Below are positions 8,677 through 16,878 of a stretch of 64,000 nucleotides of DNA, in pieces. Below the pieces are notes generated by a model. That model searched no databases. It saw only the letters and a program-made list of their open reading frames with translations, and was not told where the DNA came from. The translations under genes were made by a program, and so were the position numbers. Every line of letters begins with the position of its first letter. Positions within the stretch are counted from its first letter, which is position 1. This DNA comes from Sarcodiotheca gaudichaudii (taxonomy: Eukaryota; Rhodophyta; Florideophyceae; Gigartinales; Solieriaceae): positions 124,001 to 188,000 of the forward strand of contig JAUKVZ010000007.1 of the NCBI GenBank assembly GCA_032355985.1, in the 5' to 3' direction.

Positions 8677-9108
8677 TCACTCCTCCGTATCAGCGCTCAC
8701 AACCACAAGCCCGAACAGCGTCTCATCGCTCTCAAGCTCCGCAAGCACAATCGGCTTCGGCTGTCGCGTCGCGAAAAATCCGCCCGCTGGCATCCGATCC
8801 CCGAACCGATCCCGAAACTGATTCACCCGGATCCGGCGCGTCTCACCAATCGCCCACGGCTTCATCTCATACGCGTACCACGCGTTCAGCCACAGCGTCG
8901 TCGACTCAAACGAATACGCCGTCGTATTCGTCAGCGCAAGCCACACCTGATCCCGATCCACCGCTACCTGCACATCCAGCGTCGCCCCCCGCGTCATCGA
9001 CTCCGGATAAGGCTTGCTCGGCGGCAGCCGATCCGTCGGAAAGAGCTGACACCCGGCGCACAACAGCATCGCCAACGCCAACACGACACACTGGAAGGGA
9101 CGATTCAT
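8677..9108 (-). CDS. Small lipoprotein of unknown function
   Basis: A 143-aa protein with a lipoprotein signal: basic N-terminus, hydrophobic core, and lipobox LCAGC (Cys18). The mature part is predicted to be a small beta-sandwich-like domain (alternating strands with 'LALTNTTAYSFE' style segments), reminiscent of the short DUF1425-type periplasmic domain, but I cannot assign it firmly. Start at 9108 is set by the signal peptide; an upstream in-frame ATG at 9246 would overlap the divergent dus gene. The two start codons lie only 22 bp apart, so the promoters overlap. Confidence 0.75.
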   Translation of the reverse strand: MNRPFQCVVLALAMLLCAGCQLFPTDRLPPSKPYPESMTRGATLDVQVAVDRDQVWLALTNTTAYSFESTTLWLNAWYAYEMKPWAIGETRRIRVNQFRDRFGDRMPAGGFFATRQPKPIVLAELESDETLFGLVVVSADTEE

Positions 9109-9117
9109 CGGGACGCC

Positions 9118-9123
9118 TATACT
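9118..9123 (+). promoter_or_regulatory. -10 box placing dus mRNA start at its ATG
   Basis: TATACT at 9118-9123, 7 bp before the ATG at 9131. Transcription from this box would start at or beside the start codon, giving a leaderless mRNA; no ribosome-binding site fits in the gap. A clear -35 box at 16-18 bp is not seen. Confidence 0.4.
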
Positions 9124-9130
9124 CGCCCCG

Positions 9131-10315
9131 ATGGGATGTGAAAGCAATTCACGCAACGCCACGCCGCCCAAGCCCGCCATCGCGCCGGGCGCCGAAGCCA
9201 TTCGCGCACGCGACGTCGCCAGAGGCTTCACCATCGATCCCCGCATCCCCGCACTCGTCCCCGGTTTCGACGCCCCATTCTTCCAGGCCGGACTCGCCGG
9301 TTACTCAGACGCCGCCATGCGCATCATCGCGCGCAGACTCGGCTGCCCATTCTGCATCACCGAAGCCCTCCTCGATCGCACACTCCTCGCCGGCGGCCGC
9401 GGCTTCGCCAAAGCAGACCTCGGCGAACTTCACGACAACGTCCCCGGTGGCGCCGAAGATCATCCCCTCGCCGGTCAGATCATGGGATCCGATCCCGACG
9501 AAATGGCCGCCGCCGCGCTCAAGATGGTCGAGCGCAATGACAATCCGCTTGATCCGCACGCATCCTTCCAGACCATCGATGTCAACCTCGCCTGCCCCGT
9601 CAAGAAGATCAAAAGCAAATCACGAGGCGGCCACTGGCTGCGCGACCCGGGTGGCGCCATCGACATCCTCCGCGCCGTGCGCGAAGCAGTCCCCGAGCAC
9701 ATCCAGACAACTCTCAAGATCCGCCGCGCCTGGAATGACACCCCGGACGCCGAGCGCAACTTCCTGAAAATCTTCGACACCAGCTACGAACTCGGCTACG
9801 CCTGGGCCACCGTCCACTGCCGATCCGTGCAGCAGAAATACGTCGGCCCCAGCCGCTGGCACGTCCTGCGCGATGTCCTGCGCTCCCGCGCCGATCGCAT
9901 CGTCTTCGGCTCCGGCGATATCTGGACCGCCGAAGACATCTTCCGCATGATCGACTACACCGGCGTCAGCGCCGTCTCCGTCGCGCGAGGCTGCATCGGC
10001 AATCCATGGATCTTCCGTCAGGCGCGCCAACTCATGGCAGGCGTTGAACCCACCGCCCCCACCATCGCCGAACAGCGCGACGTGCTGCTCGAACACTTCA
10101 CGCTCTCCGCCGCCGTCAACGGCGAGCACAAAGCCTCATTCCTCATGCGCAAGTTCGGCATCCGCTTCGCAGCCCATCATCCGGACTCCGAAACTGTCCG
10201 CCGAGGCTTTATCGCCGTCAAATCAATCGCAGACTGGCGCGCCGTGCTCGATCAGCACTACACCGCCGAGTCAGCCGAGAGCGCATCACGCCAACTCGCC
10301 TCAGCGCAGGGATAA
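9131..10315 (+). CDS. tRNA-dihydrouridine synthase family protein
   Basis: A 394-aa FMN enzyme of the Dus family, which reduces specific uridines in the tRNA D-loop with NADPH. The TIM-barrel core begins at about residue 45 (APFFQAGLAGYSD). The catalytic Cys155 lies in NLACPVKK followed by a Lys/Arg-rich tRNA/FMN contact region (about 158-166). Further motifs are the FMN-phosphate segments 'FGSGDIW' and 'VARGCIGNPW' at about 257-290. The family's usual length is 320-350 aa; the first 40 residues here are an extension of low complexity, so the true start may be further in. Its 3' end overlaps the convergent TetR gene by 15 bp. Confidence 0.9.
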   Translation: MGCESNSRNATPPKPAIAPGAEAIRARDVARGFTIDPRIPALVPGFDAPFFQAGLAGYSDAAMRIIARRLGCPFCITEALLDRTLLAGGRGFAKADLGELHDNVPGGAEDHPLAGQIMGSDPDEMAAAALKMVERNDNPLDPHASFQTIDVNLACPVKKIKSKSRGGHWLRDPGGAIDILRAVREAVPEHIQTTLKIRRAWNDTPDAERNFLKIFDTSYELGYAWATVHCRSVQQKYVGPSRWHVLRDVLRSRADRIVFGSGDIWTAEDIFRMIDYTGVSAVSVARGCIGNPWIFRQARQLMAGVEPTAPTIAEQRDVLLEHFTLSAAVNGEHKASFLMRKFGIRFAAHHPDSETVRRGFIAVKSIADWRAVLDQHYTAESAESASRQLASAQG

Positions 10316-10879
10316 AAGCGCCTGCCGCGCCGCATCCTCAATCGTCTCGCGCCCGACGTTCGCCTTCCCCAGCACCATCAGCCCCTGCATCATCGCAAAG
10401 AGATGCCGCGCGCTCGCCCGCGCATCCAGCTCAGCAGACAACTCCCCAAGCCGCTTCGCCTCTTCAAGCGTCTCCGTCAGCGCCTCTTCCAGGCCTGCGA
10501 TCGTCTCCCGCACAAGCCCCGCCACTTCCGCATCCCGAGGCCCAAGCTCCACGATCGTATTGGTGAACATGCACCCTCTCGCCTCCGTCGCGCTGGCGCA
10601 CTCAACCGCAAAGCCAAAAAGCGCACGCACGCCATCCATCGGCGAACCCGAACTCGTCAATACATCCCTCTCGCGCGACACCACCTGCGACAGATAACAC
10701 CGCATCGCCTCGAGAAAGAGCGACCGCTTGTCGCCGAAGGTGTCATACATGCTCGCGCGATTAATGGACATCGCATCAAGCAGATCCTGCACGCTCGTCG
10801 CTTCATACCCCTGCGACCAGAAGACATCCATCGCCTTCCCAAGCGCTTCCCCGCAATCAAACTGTTTCGGTCTCGCCAT
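10301..10879 (-). CDS. TetR/AcrR family regulator (distal of a tandem pair)
   Basis: A 192-aa repressor-type protein. The N-terminal helix-turn-helix is clear at about residues 8-55, ending in the typical 'SMYDTFGDKRSLF' segment; the C-terminal ligand domain is all-helical with a Cys near residue 103. The sequence resembles the AcuR/NemR-like branch that senses electrophiles, but that is only a family resemblance. It is the second gene of a two-regulator unit, starting 8 bp after the stop of the first. Neither regulator has an obvious target gene beside it apart from the convergent dus gene. Confidence 0.88.
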   Translation of the reverse strand: MARPKQFDCGEALGKAMDVFWSQGYEATSVQDLLDAMSINRASMYDTFGDKRSLFLEAMRCYLSQVVSRERDVLTSSGSPMDGVRALFGFAVECASATEARGCMFTNTIVELGPRDAEVAGLVRETIAGLEEALTETLEEAKRLGELSAELDARASARHLFAMMQGLMVLGKANVGRETIEDAARQALLSLR

Positions 10880-10887
10880 ACCTCGCC

Positions 10888-11514
10888 TTATCCGCGCGAC
10901 CAGTTCGTCCCGTCGTCAAGAATCCGATCAAAGTAATCGCGCAGCTGCGCCACGCCCTGTTCAAATGGCGCCGCATCTCGATACGCCCGCGCCTGCATGA
11001 TCCCGCCTTCCATCACCGTCAATACGAAACTCGCCAGCGCCTTGCGATCAACATCCGCAGGCAGGCGACCATCCAGCTCATCCAGACACTGCTCAATCGC
11101 GCCCTTCCACCCGTCAAAGTTCTCCGCAATCAGCTCCCGAGCCGCCGGATGACTCTCCGCCACCTCAAGCGCCAGATTCCCGATCGGACAACCCTGCGCA
11201 CACTCCGTCATCAGCAGCATCCTGCGATACCCATCAAGCACACCGAAGATCCGCTCCACAGGATCCGACACACGATCAAAGACCGGCTCAATCACCAGCG
11301 GCCACAGCAGCTCCTTGTACTGCTGAAGCACCGCCAGCAGCAGATCCTCCTTCGTCGGAAAGAAGTAATACAGGCTCCCGCTGCGCGCATCGGCCTCCTT
11401 CAGGATCTGCGCAATCCCCGTCGCCGCATACCCCTGCTTCAAAAACAGCCCCCGCGCCGCCTCCACGAGACGCTCCCGCGTATCCGTCTTCCCGGCCTGT
11501 GCCTGCGTCGGCAT
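10888..11514 (-). CDS. TetR/AcrR family regulator (proximal of a tandem pair)
   Basis: A 208-aa regulator with an N-terminal TetR helix-turn-helix (about residues 14-60, recognition part 'SLYYFFPTKEDLL') and a helical C-terminal domain containing CPIGNLALE at about residues 110-118, typical of the LmrA/YxaF-like branch. It is transcribed with the second TetR gene. A palindrome 30 bp upstream of the start codon (11545-11562) is the likely autoregulatory operator. Confidence 0.9.
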   Translation of the reverse strand: MPTQAQAGKTDTRERLVEAARGLFLKQGYAATGIAQILKEADARSGSLYYFFPTKEDLLLAVLQQYKELLWPLVIEPVFDRVSDPVERIFGVLDGYRRMLLMTECAQGCPIGNLALEVAESHPAARELIAENFDGWKGAIEQCLDELDGRLPADVDRKALASFVLTVMEGGIMQARAYRDAAPFEQGVAQLRDYFDRILDDGTNWSRG

Positions 11515-11544
11515 ACCCCCACTCTAGCCCGATTTCGACTGCCT

Positions 11545-11562
11545 GTTGAGCGCTCACTCAAC
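11545..11562. promoter_or_regulatory. Predicted TetR operator (18-bp inverted repeat)
   Basis: GTTGAG-N6-CTCAAC, a perfect inverted repeat with a second, nested perfect palindrome TGAGCGCTCA. It lies 31-48 bp upstream of the first TetR start codon. Size and symmetry match operators bound by TetR-family dimers; the assignment to this regulator is inferred from position. Confidence 0.55.
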
Positions 11563-11792
11563 AACTTCCTTTCCAAATCCGGCCCCGATCCGCCCCGCGG
11601 CCCCCCTGCCGGGGGAGGTCAGCCGCGCAGAGCGCTCCGGAATGTGCGCCCATCTGCATGTACGCGCGCATCGCGCTTTTCCCTGCGCAAAATTGCGAAC
11701 ATGCGCGCATATATCGCTCCGCGATGCGCCAATGACGCAACCTGCGCCGCAAATTCCTTGAACGCGTTTTCTTTCATGCGTTAATCACACGC
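11563..11792. other. Intergenic region dense in TGCG/CGCA motifs
   Basis: About 230 bp with no gene, holding more than a dozen TGCG or CGCA tetramers between 11640 and 11790, several of them as TGCGC or GCGCA. Similar dense patches occur upstream of secreted-protein genes later in the window. A region near 11605-11625 (CCCCCTGCCGGGGG-like) is also palindromic. Confidence 0.4.
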
Positions 11793-12365
11793 ATGAACAC
11801 ACACACCAATCACAACCCGACAACCGAACAACCGTCCGACCTCACCGACACCCAGCTCGACCAACTCGCCCACGACCTCCTCCTCGACGACCTGCCCCTC
11901 TGCGAGATCTGCCAGATCTTCAACCTCTCCATCCACGCCCTCGCCGCCGTCATCCGATCCGACGCCCTTCAGGAGCGCATCTCCCTCCTTCGCACCATGA
12001 CGCGCCTTCGCGCCGCCATGAAGCGCGAGCTCTCCCAGGACATCGCCATCACCGCCCTCCAGCGCGTCGCCCGACGCGCAGATGAATCCCCCGAGCCCGC
12101 GCGCAAGGCCGCCACCGCCATCCTCAAACTCGTCCCCGCCCCGCCCGCGCCCGCGCCGGCGCGCCCACCAACTCCGCAATCAACCCCCGACGCATCGCCC
12201 CCGCCCGCCAAAGCGCCCGCTGCAGCGACCGCTGCGCCGCCGACGCCTGTCACACCGACTGTCACAGCCAAGCCTTCACAACCGGCGCCCAACCATCACA
12301 TCAGCGCCCGCAAACGAAAGAAACAGCGCCAGCGCCTCCGCCAGCGGCAGGCCGCCGCCGCGTAA
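11793..12365 (+). CDS. Unknown protein, helical N-domain and basic Pro/Ala-rich tail
   Basis: A 190-aa protein. Residues 1-110 are helical and contain a segment (about 30-60) that could form a helix-turn-helix, followed by Arg/Ala-rich helices. Residues 113-165 are a low-complexity Pro/Ala linker, and the last 25 residues are strongly basic (Lys/Arg/Gln), suggesting nucleic-acid contact. Codon use with C in third positions supports coding. I do not recognise the family; a DNA-binding accessory protein is a guess from composition. tRNA-Ser follows 97 bp downstream. Confidence 0.6.
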   Translation: MNTHTNHNPTTEQPSDLTDTQLDQLAHDLLLDDLPLCEICQIFNLSIHALAAVIRSDALQERISLLRTMTRLRAAMKRELSQDIAITALQRVARRADESPEPARKAATAILKLVPAPPAPAPARPPTPQSTPDASPPPAKAPAAATAAPPTPVTPTVTAKPSQPAPNHHISARKRKKQRQRLRQRQAAAA

Positions 12366-12404
12366 CCCATCAATTCCCACATCCGGACGCAAATTCCCCT
12401 CGTC

Positions 12405-12433
12405 TTGACGCCCCCGCGCCCGCCCACGATCAT
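12405..12433 (+). promoter_or_regulatory. Likely promoter of tRNA-Ser
   Basis: TTGACG (12405-12410) and GATCAT (12428-12433) at 17-bp spacing, 29 bp before the mature tRNA 5' end. Confidence 0.4.
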
Positions 12434-12462
12434 CCTCATCTCGACGGAGCAAGGCTCCATCC

Positions 12463-12549
12463 GGTGAGGTGGCGGAGCGGTTGAACGCGCCGGTCTTGAA
12501 AACCGGTAGACCCGTCAGGGTCTCGCGGGTTCGAATCCCGCCCTCACCG
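12463..12549 (+). tRNA. tRNA-Ser (anticodon UGA)
   Basis: An 87-nt class II tRNA. Acceptor stem GGTGAGG (12463-12469) pairs with CCTCACC (12542-12548); discriminator is G, as in tRNA-Ser. The anticodon loop CTTGAAA in stem CCGGT/ACCGG gives anticodon TGA. A long variable arm follows, and the T-arm is GCGGG-TTCGAAT-CCCGC. The CCA end is not encoded. Confidence 0.97.
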
Positions 12550-12626
12550 CTTTCTTCTTTCAGTGCGCCTGCTGGGGGCGTTGCGACTGACGCCATCAAA
12601 GCGTCGCGACACGAAAGGGATCAAGT

Positions 12627-13142
12627 ATGAAAACCATCCTCACTGCGCTCTTCCTCTCAGGCGCAGCGCTGGCCGCATCCGGCTGCGCCACCTGCCCGAC
12701 CTGCGTCGCCGAACCCGCCGGCGCCACCGAGCATCGGGCCGTCATCGACGCCAACGACGCCTTCTATGAAGCCATGGACGCCATGTTCGACGGCGACATG
12801 GGCCCCATGGAAGACATCTGGTCAGACAACGAACCCGTCACCTACATCAATCCCGCAGGCGAAATCGTCGTCGGCCATGAAGACATCATGAAGGACTGGC
12901 GCTCCCAGGCTCGACAGAAACTCGGCGGCTCCATCGAACCCCGAGACATTCACGTCTTCGCCGAAAAGGGCGGCAATCTCGCCGTCGTCCAGAACTTCGA
13001 ACACGCCAGAGGCCAGCGCATCGATGGCAAACTCATGAACATCACCATCCGAGCCACCAACGTCTACCGACGCGAAGGCGGCAAATGGAAAATGGTCAGC
13101 CACGCCGTCGACCCCATCCCCGCGCTGCATGACGCGCCATAA
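12627..13142 (+). CDS. NTF2-like (SnoaL/DUF4440 type) lipoprotein
   Basis: A 171-aa protein with a lipoprotein signal (hydrophobic core residues 4-17, lipobox SGC with Cys20). The mature part has the cone-shaped NTF2-like fold pattern: an N-terminal helix 'NDAFYEAMDAMFDGDM', a 'VTYINPAGEIVVGHEDI' strand-helix, and a C-terminal 'ATNVYRREGGKWKMVSHAVD' strand pair typical of SnoaL/DUF4440 proteins. Such domains bind small hydrophobic ligands or act as enzymes; substrate unknown. A purine-rich ribosome site (GAAAGGG) precedes the ATG. The next gene, another lipoprotein, starts 77 bp downstream and may be co-transcribed. Confidence 0.88.
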   Translation: MKTILTALFLSGAALAASGCATCPTCVAEPAGATEHRAVIDANDAFYEAMDAMFDGDMGPMEDIWSDNEPVTYINPAGEIVVGHEDIMKDWRSQARQKLGGSIEPRDIHVFAEKGGNLAVVQNFEHARGQRIDGKLMNITIRATNVYRREGGKWKMVSHAVDPIPALHDAP

Positions 13143-13219
13143 TGCCCGTGCATTCCATATCCCTATCTCGCACAACTGCAAACACACGTGCCGAACAGTC
13201 GGCTCCGGAGCCTACGCCC

Positions 13220-14533
13220 ATGCGATCCAGACTTTCTCTTCTCTGGCTGTCGGCCTTCATCCTCATCCTGCCCGGCTGTTTCCAGCCGCAGCGACTGATG
13301 GCCACGCCGGCGCCCATCGCCATGGACATTTTCAATCCGTTTGAAGATGTCCCCGCGTCAGAGCGATCGACGGATACGCCCGTCTTCGTCGCCAGCGTGC
13401 GAGGCCTCGACGAAAAGCGGACAGATGATCCCCGCCACTTCTACAACGATGATCGCAGCTCGGTCATCAGGCTCGGCAAAGCATCCGTCCGCATCGGCGA
13501 AGACGAAACGTGGGACGAACTTATCCAGCGCTCCACCGAGGCGCGCCGGCCGTCAAGCCCCATCATTCGCATGCGTGAATACGAGGACTATGGCGTCCTC
13601 TGGTCCTCCGTCCCCGCCCCGTTCACGATCACACAGGAGCAGGTCGACGAACTTCATGACAAAGGGCCCGCGCACCGATTCGTCGATGCGCTTGAATCAG
13701 AGTTCGACGCTACGAACAGCCATCGCATCATCATCTTCGTCCACGGCTTCAACACCATCTACCACAAGAACATGGGCCTCGCCGCCGAGTTCTTTCATTA
13801 CATGGGCAGGCGCGGCGCCGTCATCAACTTCGCATGGCCCTCCGAACACAGCGTCTTCCAGTATGAAGCGGACAAAGCAAACGCCGCCTACGCCACACGC
13901 CAGTTCCGCCAGCTTCTCCTCTTCCTCGCAAGCGAGACCAGCGCCGACACCATCGACATCATCGCACACAGCGCCGGCAACCCCGTCGTCGTCGAAGCCA
14001 TGCGCGACATCGCCCTGATGCATCCCGGCGAAGCGCCCGAGCAGATTCAGCGCACCACGAAGATCGACAAAGTCGTCCTCGCGGCCCCCGACATGGATCT
14101 CCTCCTCGTTGTCAACGCCGCCCTCGATGGCTTCGCATACTGCGCCAACTACATCACGCTCTATGCCAGCACCCACGATCGCGCCCTCGGCCTCTCCAGC
14201 CTCATCTTCAAAGACACGCGATTCGGCGCATCCGTCGGCCACCTCTCTCCCGGCGAAAAGAAGGTCTTTCGCACGGCCAAACGATTCCAGGCCGTTGATG
14301 CAACCTACGCACAGAGCAAACACAGTTCATTCCTCGGCCACAGCTACTTCCACCAGAACCCATGGGTCAGCGGCGATATCGGCATGTTCCTGCTCCAGGG
14401 AATGAAGGCGGATCAAAGAGGCCTCGTCTTTGATGAAGACACTTCATTCTGGATCTTCCCGAAGGACTACACCGACAATCTCGAGAAGATCAAAGCGGGC
14501 GAGACCCCATCCGGAGTCGGCACGGCGCCTTAG
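13220..14533 (+). CDS. Alpha/beta-hydrolase lipoprotein (DUF900 type)
   Basis: A 437-aa predicted lipoprotein (lipobox LPGC, Cys20). The catalytic domain shows the oxyanion strand HGFN at residues 175-178 and the nucleophile elbow HSAGN with Ser251, as in DUF900 alpha/beta hydrolases, so it is probably an exported esterase or lipase of unknown substrate. A later 'HSSFLGHSYF' may supply the catalytic His. The frame stays open to an ATG at 13142, but 13220 begins with the signal peptide and is preferred. It overlaps the convergent PEP-CTERM-like gene by 4 bp at its end. Confidence 0.88.
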   Translation: MRSRLSLLWLSAFILILPGCFQPQRLMATPAPIAMDIFNPFEDVPASERSTDTPVFVASVRGLDEKRTDDPRHFYNDDRSSVIRLGKASVRIGEDETWDELIQRSTEARRPSSPIIRMREYEDYGVLWSSVPAPFTITQEQVDELHDKGPAHRFVDALESEFDATNSHRIIIFVHGFNTIYHKNMGLAAEFFHYMGRRGAVINFAWPSEHSVFQYEADKANAAYATRQFRQLLLFLASETSADTIDIIAHSAGNPVVVEAMRDIALMHPGEAPEQIQRTTKIDKVVLAAPDMDLLLVVNAALDGFAYCANYITLYASTHDRALGLSSLIFKDTRFGASVGHLSPGEKKVFRTAKRFQAVDATYAQSKHSSFLGHSYFHQNPWVSGDIGMFLLQGMKADQRGLVFDEDTSFWIFPKDYTDNLEKIKAGETPSGVGTAP

Positions 14534-15222
14534 CGCTGACGTCGAGCGAATGCGCCGCTGCACATCGCGAGCACAAGTGCGCACGCGGGCGCCGGAATCT
14601 GCGTCACTGCGGCGTGAAGCTGCACCGAGTCGTTCGTGAATGAGGCGCCTGCACCGACGATAAAATCGATCGTGTCGCCGATACCCAGACTCACACTCGA
14701 AACGCTTGCGTATGCGCTGGAATCGCCGAACCCGACGATCGTGTCATCGAAGAGCACACTGGCGCTATTGACAATCACAAGTGTCTGCGCACCGGCAGTT
14801 GTGTCCAGCGCAGAGAACATCGCGCCAACTTCGTAATCGGAACTGACGAGCGCCGTGAATCGAACAAAAACGAAGTCTTCATCCGAAAGGTCGCCCGGAT
14901 GCACGACGAGCGCGCCCGCCGCGACGGGCGCCGGATAATCGATCACTGGCACTGCGCCGCCGCTCGTGTTTCGAAACACCGCTGGCAATGCAAAGCTCGA
15001 TGCGTCGGCATCACGAGACCAGCCCGGCATCTGCGCTGGCTCGAATCGCTGCTGACTCTCCAGCAGGAGGCTCATCGCGCCGGTCGAACTGCCGCCGAAG
15101 CCGTAGGACCACACGCCATTGGGATTCATCGCCGAAGAGAAATCGTCAGCCGCGTCATACACGACACCCGCCCCCGCGCTTGCGGGGATCGCCAGAGCCA
15201 AACACACAGCGATAGATCTCAA
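14530..15222 (-). CDS. Secreted PEP-CTERM-like protein
   Basis: A 230-aa protein with a signal peptide (residues 1-18), a beta-rich body, and a C-terminal sorting signal: PAP motif, about 15 hydrophobic residues, then a short Arg cluster (ending RRQR). This is a PEP-CTERM-class tail, processed by an exosortase for surface or matrix delivery; no exosortase is in the window. No enzymatic motif is seen. Its third codon positions are less biased than those of its neighbours. Confidence 0.8.
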   Translation of the reverse strand: MRSIAVCLALAIPASAGAGVVYDAADDFSSAMNPNGVWSYGFGGSSTGAMSLLLESQQRFEPAQMPGWSRDADASSFALPAVFRNTSGGAVPVIDYPAPVAAGALVVHPGDLSDEDFVFVRFTALVSSDYEVGAMFSALDTTAGAQTLVIVNSASVLFDDTIVGFGDSSAYASVSSVSLGIGDTIDFIVGAGASFTNDSVQLHAAVTQIPAPACALVLAMCSGAFARRQR

Positions 15223-15401
15223 AACGACTGTCCTCCCTCATTCAAAAGTCTCCCAACGCCCCGCCTCCGAGTCAATGGAAAAACACTGCGTGTCCCGCTC
15301 GAATCGCCCGCCGGCGGCGCCGACCGATATTCCCTGCGCCCAATCGCACAAGGCGACACGGTCCATCAAGCCGGCGCGCTCGCCTCGTCGATACCTTCTC
15401 G

Positions 15402-16202
15402 ATGCAGATCCAGATCGACTCCGGGAAACGATCCGCAGCGGCAGCCGCTCAACTGGCCTATCACACCGGCGCCATCCCCGATCGCGATGGCGCCATGCGG
15501 CCCATCCTTGATTTCGCCATCCCCGAGCCCTGCGGCAAACTTCTCCAACGCGCCGCCCTCGCCGCACTCCAGCAAGACAACAAACTGCCCGCAGTCAATG
15601 GACCCGCCATCATCGAGATCGGTTTCGCCTCCGGCCTCGCCACACTGCGCCTCGCCGCCGCCGCGCAAAATGCAGAATGCACATGGCCCGGCGTCATCCG
15701 CACCGCCGATCCCGCCGACCATCTCAACGGCGCCGGCGAACTCCTGCTCCAACGCGCAGGCGTTGCGGAACTCGTTGACCTTCGCCGCATCTACTCCCAC
15801 CAGATGCTCGCCGAACTGGAGCGCGAAGGCGCTCGCGTGCGCTTCGCATTCGTCGATGGCGCACACCTCTTCGACACCGTCCTCACTGATTGCTTCCTGC
15901 TGGACAAGATCCTCGACGTCGGCGGCATACTCGCCCTGCACGATCTCTGGATGCCCGCAATCCAGTCCGTCGCCCTCTTCCTCACAACCAATCGCGCCTA
16001 CCAGCCCGTCACCATCGCGCCGAGTGGATCGCTCCACGCGCAGGCGTGCGGTTCAGAAAAACGCGGCGTCGATCCCGCCCGAGCCGTCAGCCCGCGCTTC
16101 GTCGAAGAACTGCTGCCATACGTGGACTGGCACACACTCCTCCTTCGCAAGACGAAGGAAGAGGATCGCCCGTGGGATCACTTCACACCATGCTGGGATT
16201 AA
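15402..16202 (+). CDS. Class I SAM-dependent methyltransferase (Methyltransf_24 type)
   Basis: A 266-aa protein. The SAM motif I is seen at residues 71-80 (IEIGFASGLA), followed by an alpha/beta Rossmann core; 'FAFVDGAHLFD' at about 150 and 'GGILALHDLWMP' at about 180 are the strand 4/5 motifs typical of the Methyltransf_24 family of O-methyltransferases. Substrate unknown. It faces a convergent gene with only 1 bp between them. A 180-bp gap separates it from the divergent PEP-CTERM gene. Confidence 0.85.
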   Translation: MQIQIDSGKRSAAAAAQLAYHTGAIPDRDGAMRPILDFAIPEPCGKLLQRAALAALQQDNKLPAVNGPAIIEIGFASGLATLRLAAAAQNAECTWPGVIRTADPADHLNGAGELLLQRAGVAELVDLRRIYSHQMLAELEREGARVRFAFVDGAHLFDTVLTDCFLLDKILDVGGILALHDLWMPAIQSVALFLTTNRAYQPVTIAPSGSLHAQACGSEKRGVDPARAVSPRFVEELLPYVDWHTLLLRKTKEEDRPWDHFTPCWD

Positions 16203-16203
16203 T

Positions 16204-16830
16204 CTAAGCCCGGCGCGCCCGCTTCTTTGCAGTCTTCTTCGCAGCCTTACGCGTCGTCTTCCGAGCAGACTTCTTCGCGCTCGTCTTGGCCTTCTTGCGC
16301 ACGGCTTTCCGCGTCGACTTCTTTGCGGCTTTCTTCTTCGTCTTCTTCTTTGCGGCCGCGCGCTTCCGCCCGGCGCCCGTCGGCGCCAGCGCCGATTCAT
16401 AGAACGCGATGTACTCCTTCACCGGCACGCGCCTGATCGCTTCGCCCAATACGTCCAGCGGCACATCCTCGAGCTTCTTGAAGCGAACACAGGACTTGCC
16501 CATGTCCAGCTTCCTGCCCGTCTTCGTCCACGCCTTGACGAACCAGTCCTTGTGCTTTTCGTCGCCGTAGTTGCACATCATGTACAGCGACATGTGATTC
16601 TTCTGCGAAGCGACGCCTGCAAATGGCAGCGGTTCCTTCGGATTGCAGTGATACCCATCCGGATACACGCTGTGCGGCACGAAGTAGCCGATCATGCCGT
16701 ACTGCATGCCTTCCTGATATCCCTTGGGCAGGTTCTTCAGGATGACCTTGCGAATCTCGCTGATCGCCTCGCGCCGATCAGCCGGAAGACTTTCGATGTA
16801 TTCGAGTGGCGTCTTTGCTTTGCTTTGCAT
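16204..16830 (-). CDS. DUF1801 domain protein with histone-H1-like Lys/Ala tail
   Basis: A 208-aa protein. Residues 1-145 match the DUF1801 (YdhG-like) fold: 'YIESLPADRREAISEIRKVI' helix, 'GMQYGMIGYFVP' and 'MSLYMMCNYGD'. Residues 152-208 are a repetitive Lys/Ala/Arg/Thr tail with AAKK-type repeats like bacterial histone-H1-like proteins, which bind DNA non-specifically. The fusion suggests a DUF1801 function brought to DNA or nucleoid, or a solubility/regulatory tail. The tail is coded with AAG-rich codons in register with the C-rich bias of the top strand here. Confidence 0.88.
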   Translation of the reverse strand: MQSKAKTPLEYIESLPADRREAISEIRKVILKNLPKGYQEGMQYGMIGYFVPHSVYPDGYHCNPKEPLPFAGVASQKNHMSLYMMCNYGDEKHKDWFVKAWTKTGRKLDMGKSCVRFKKLEDVPLDVLGEAIRRVPVKEYIAFYESALAPTGAGRKRAAAKKKTKKKAAKKSTRKAVRKKAKTSAKKSARKTTRKAAKKTAKKRARRA

Positions 16831-16878
16831 GCCGGCATTTTACCCGCGTCCGCAGCAGATCAACCGGAAAGGCGCCGC

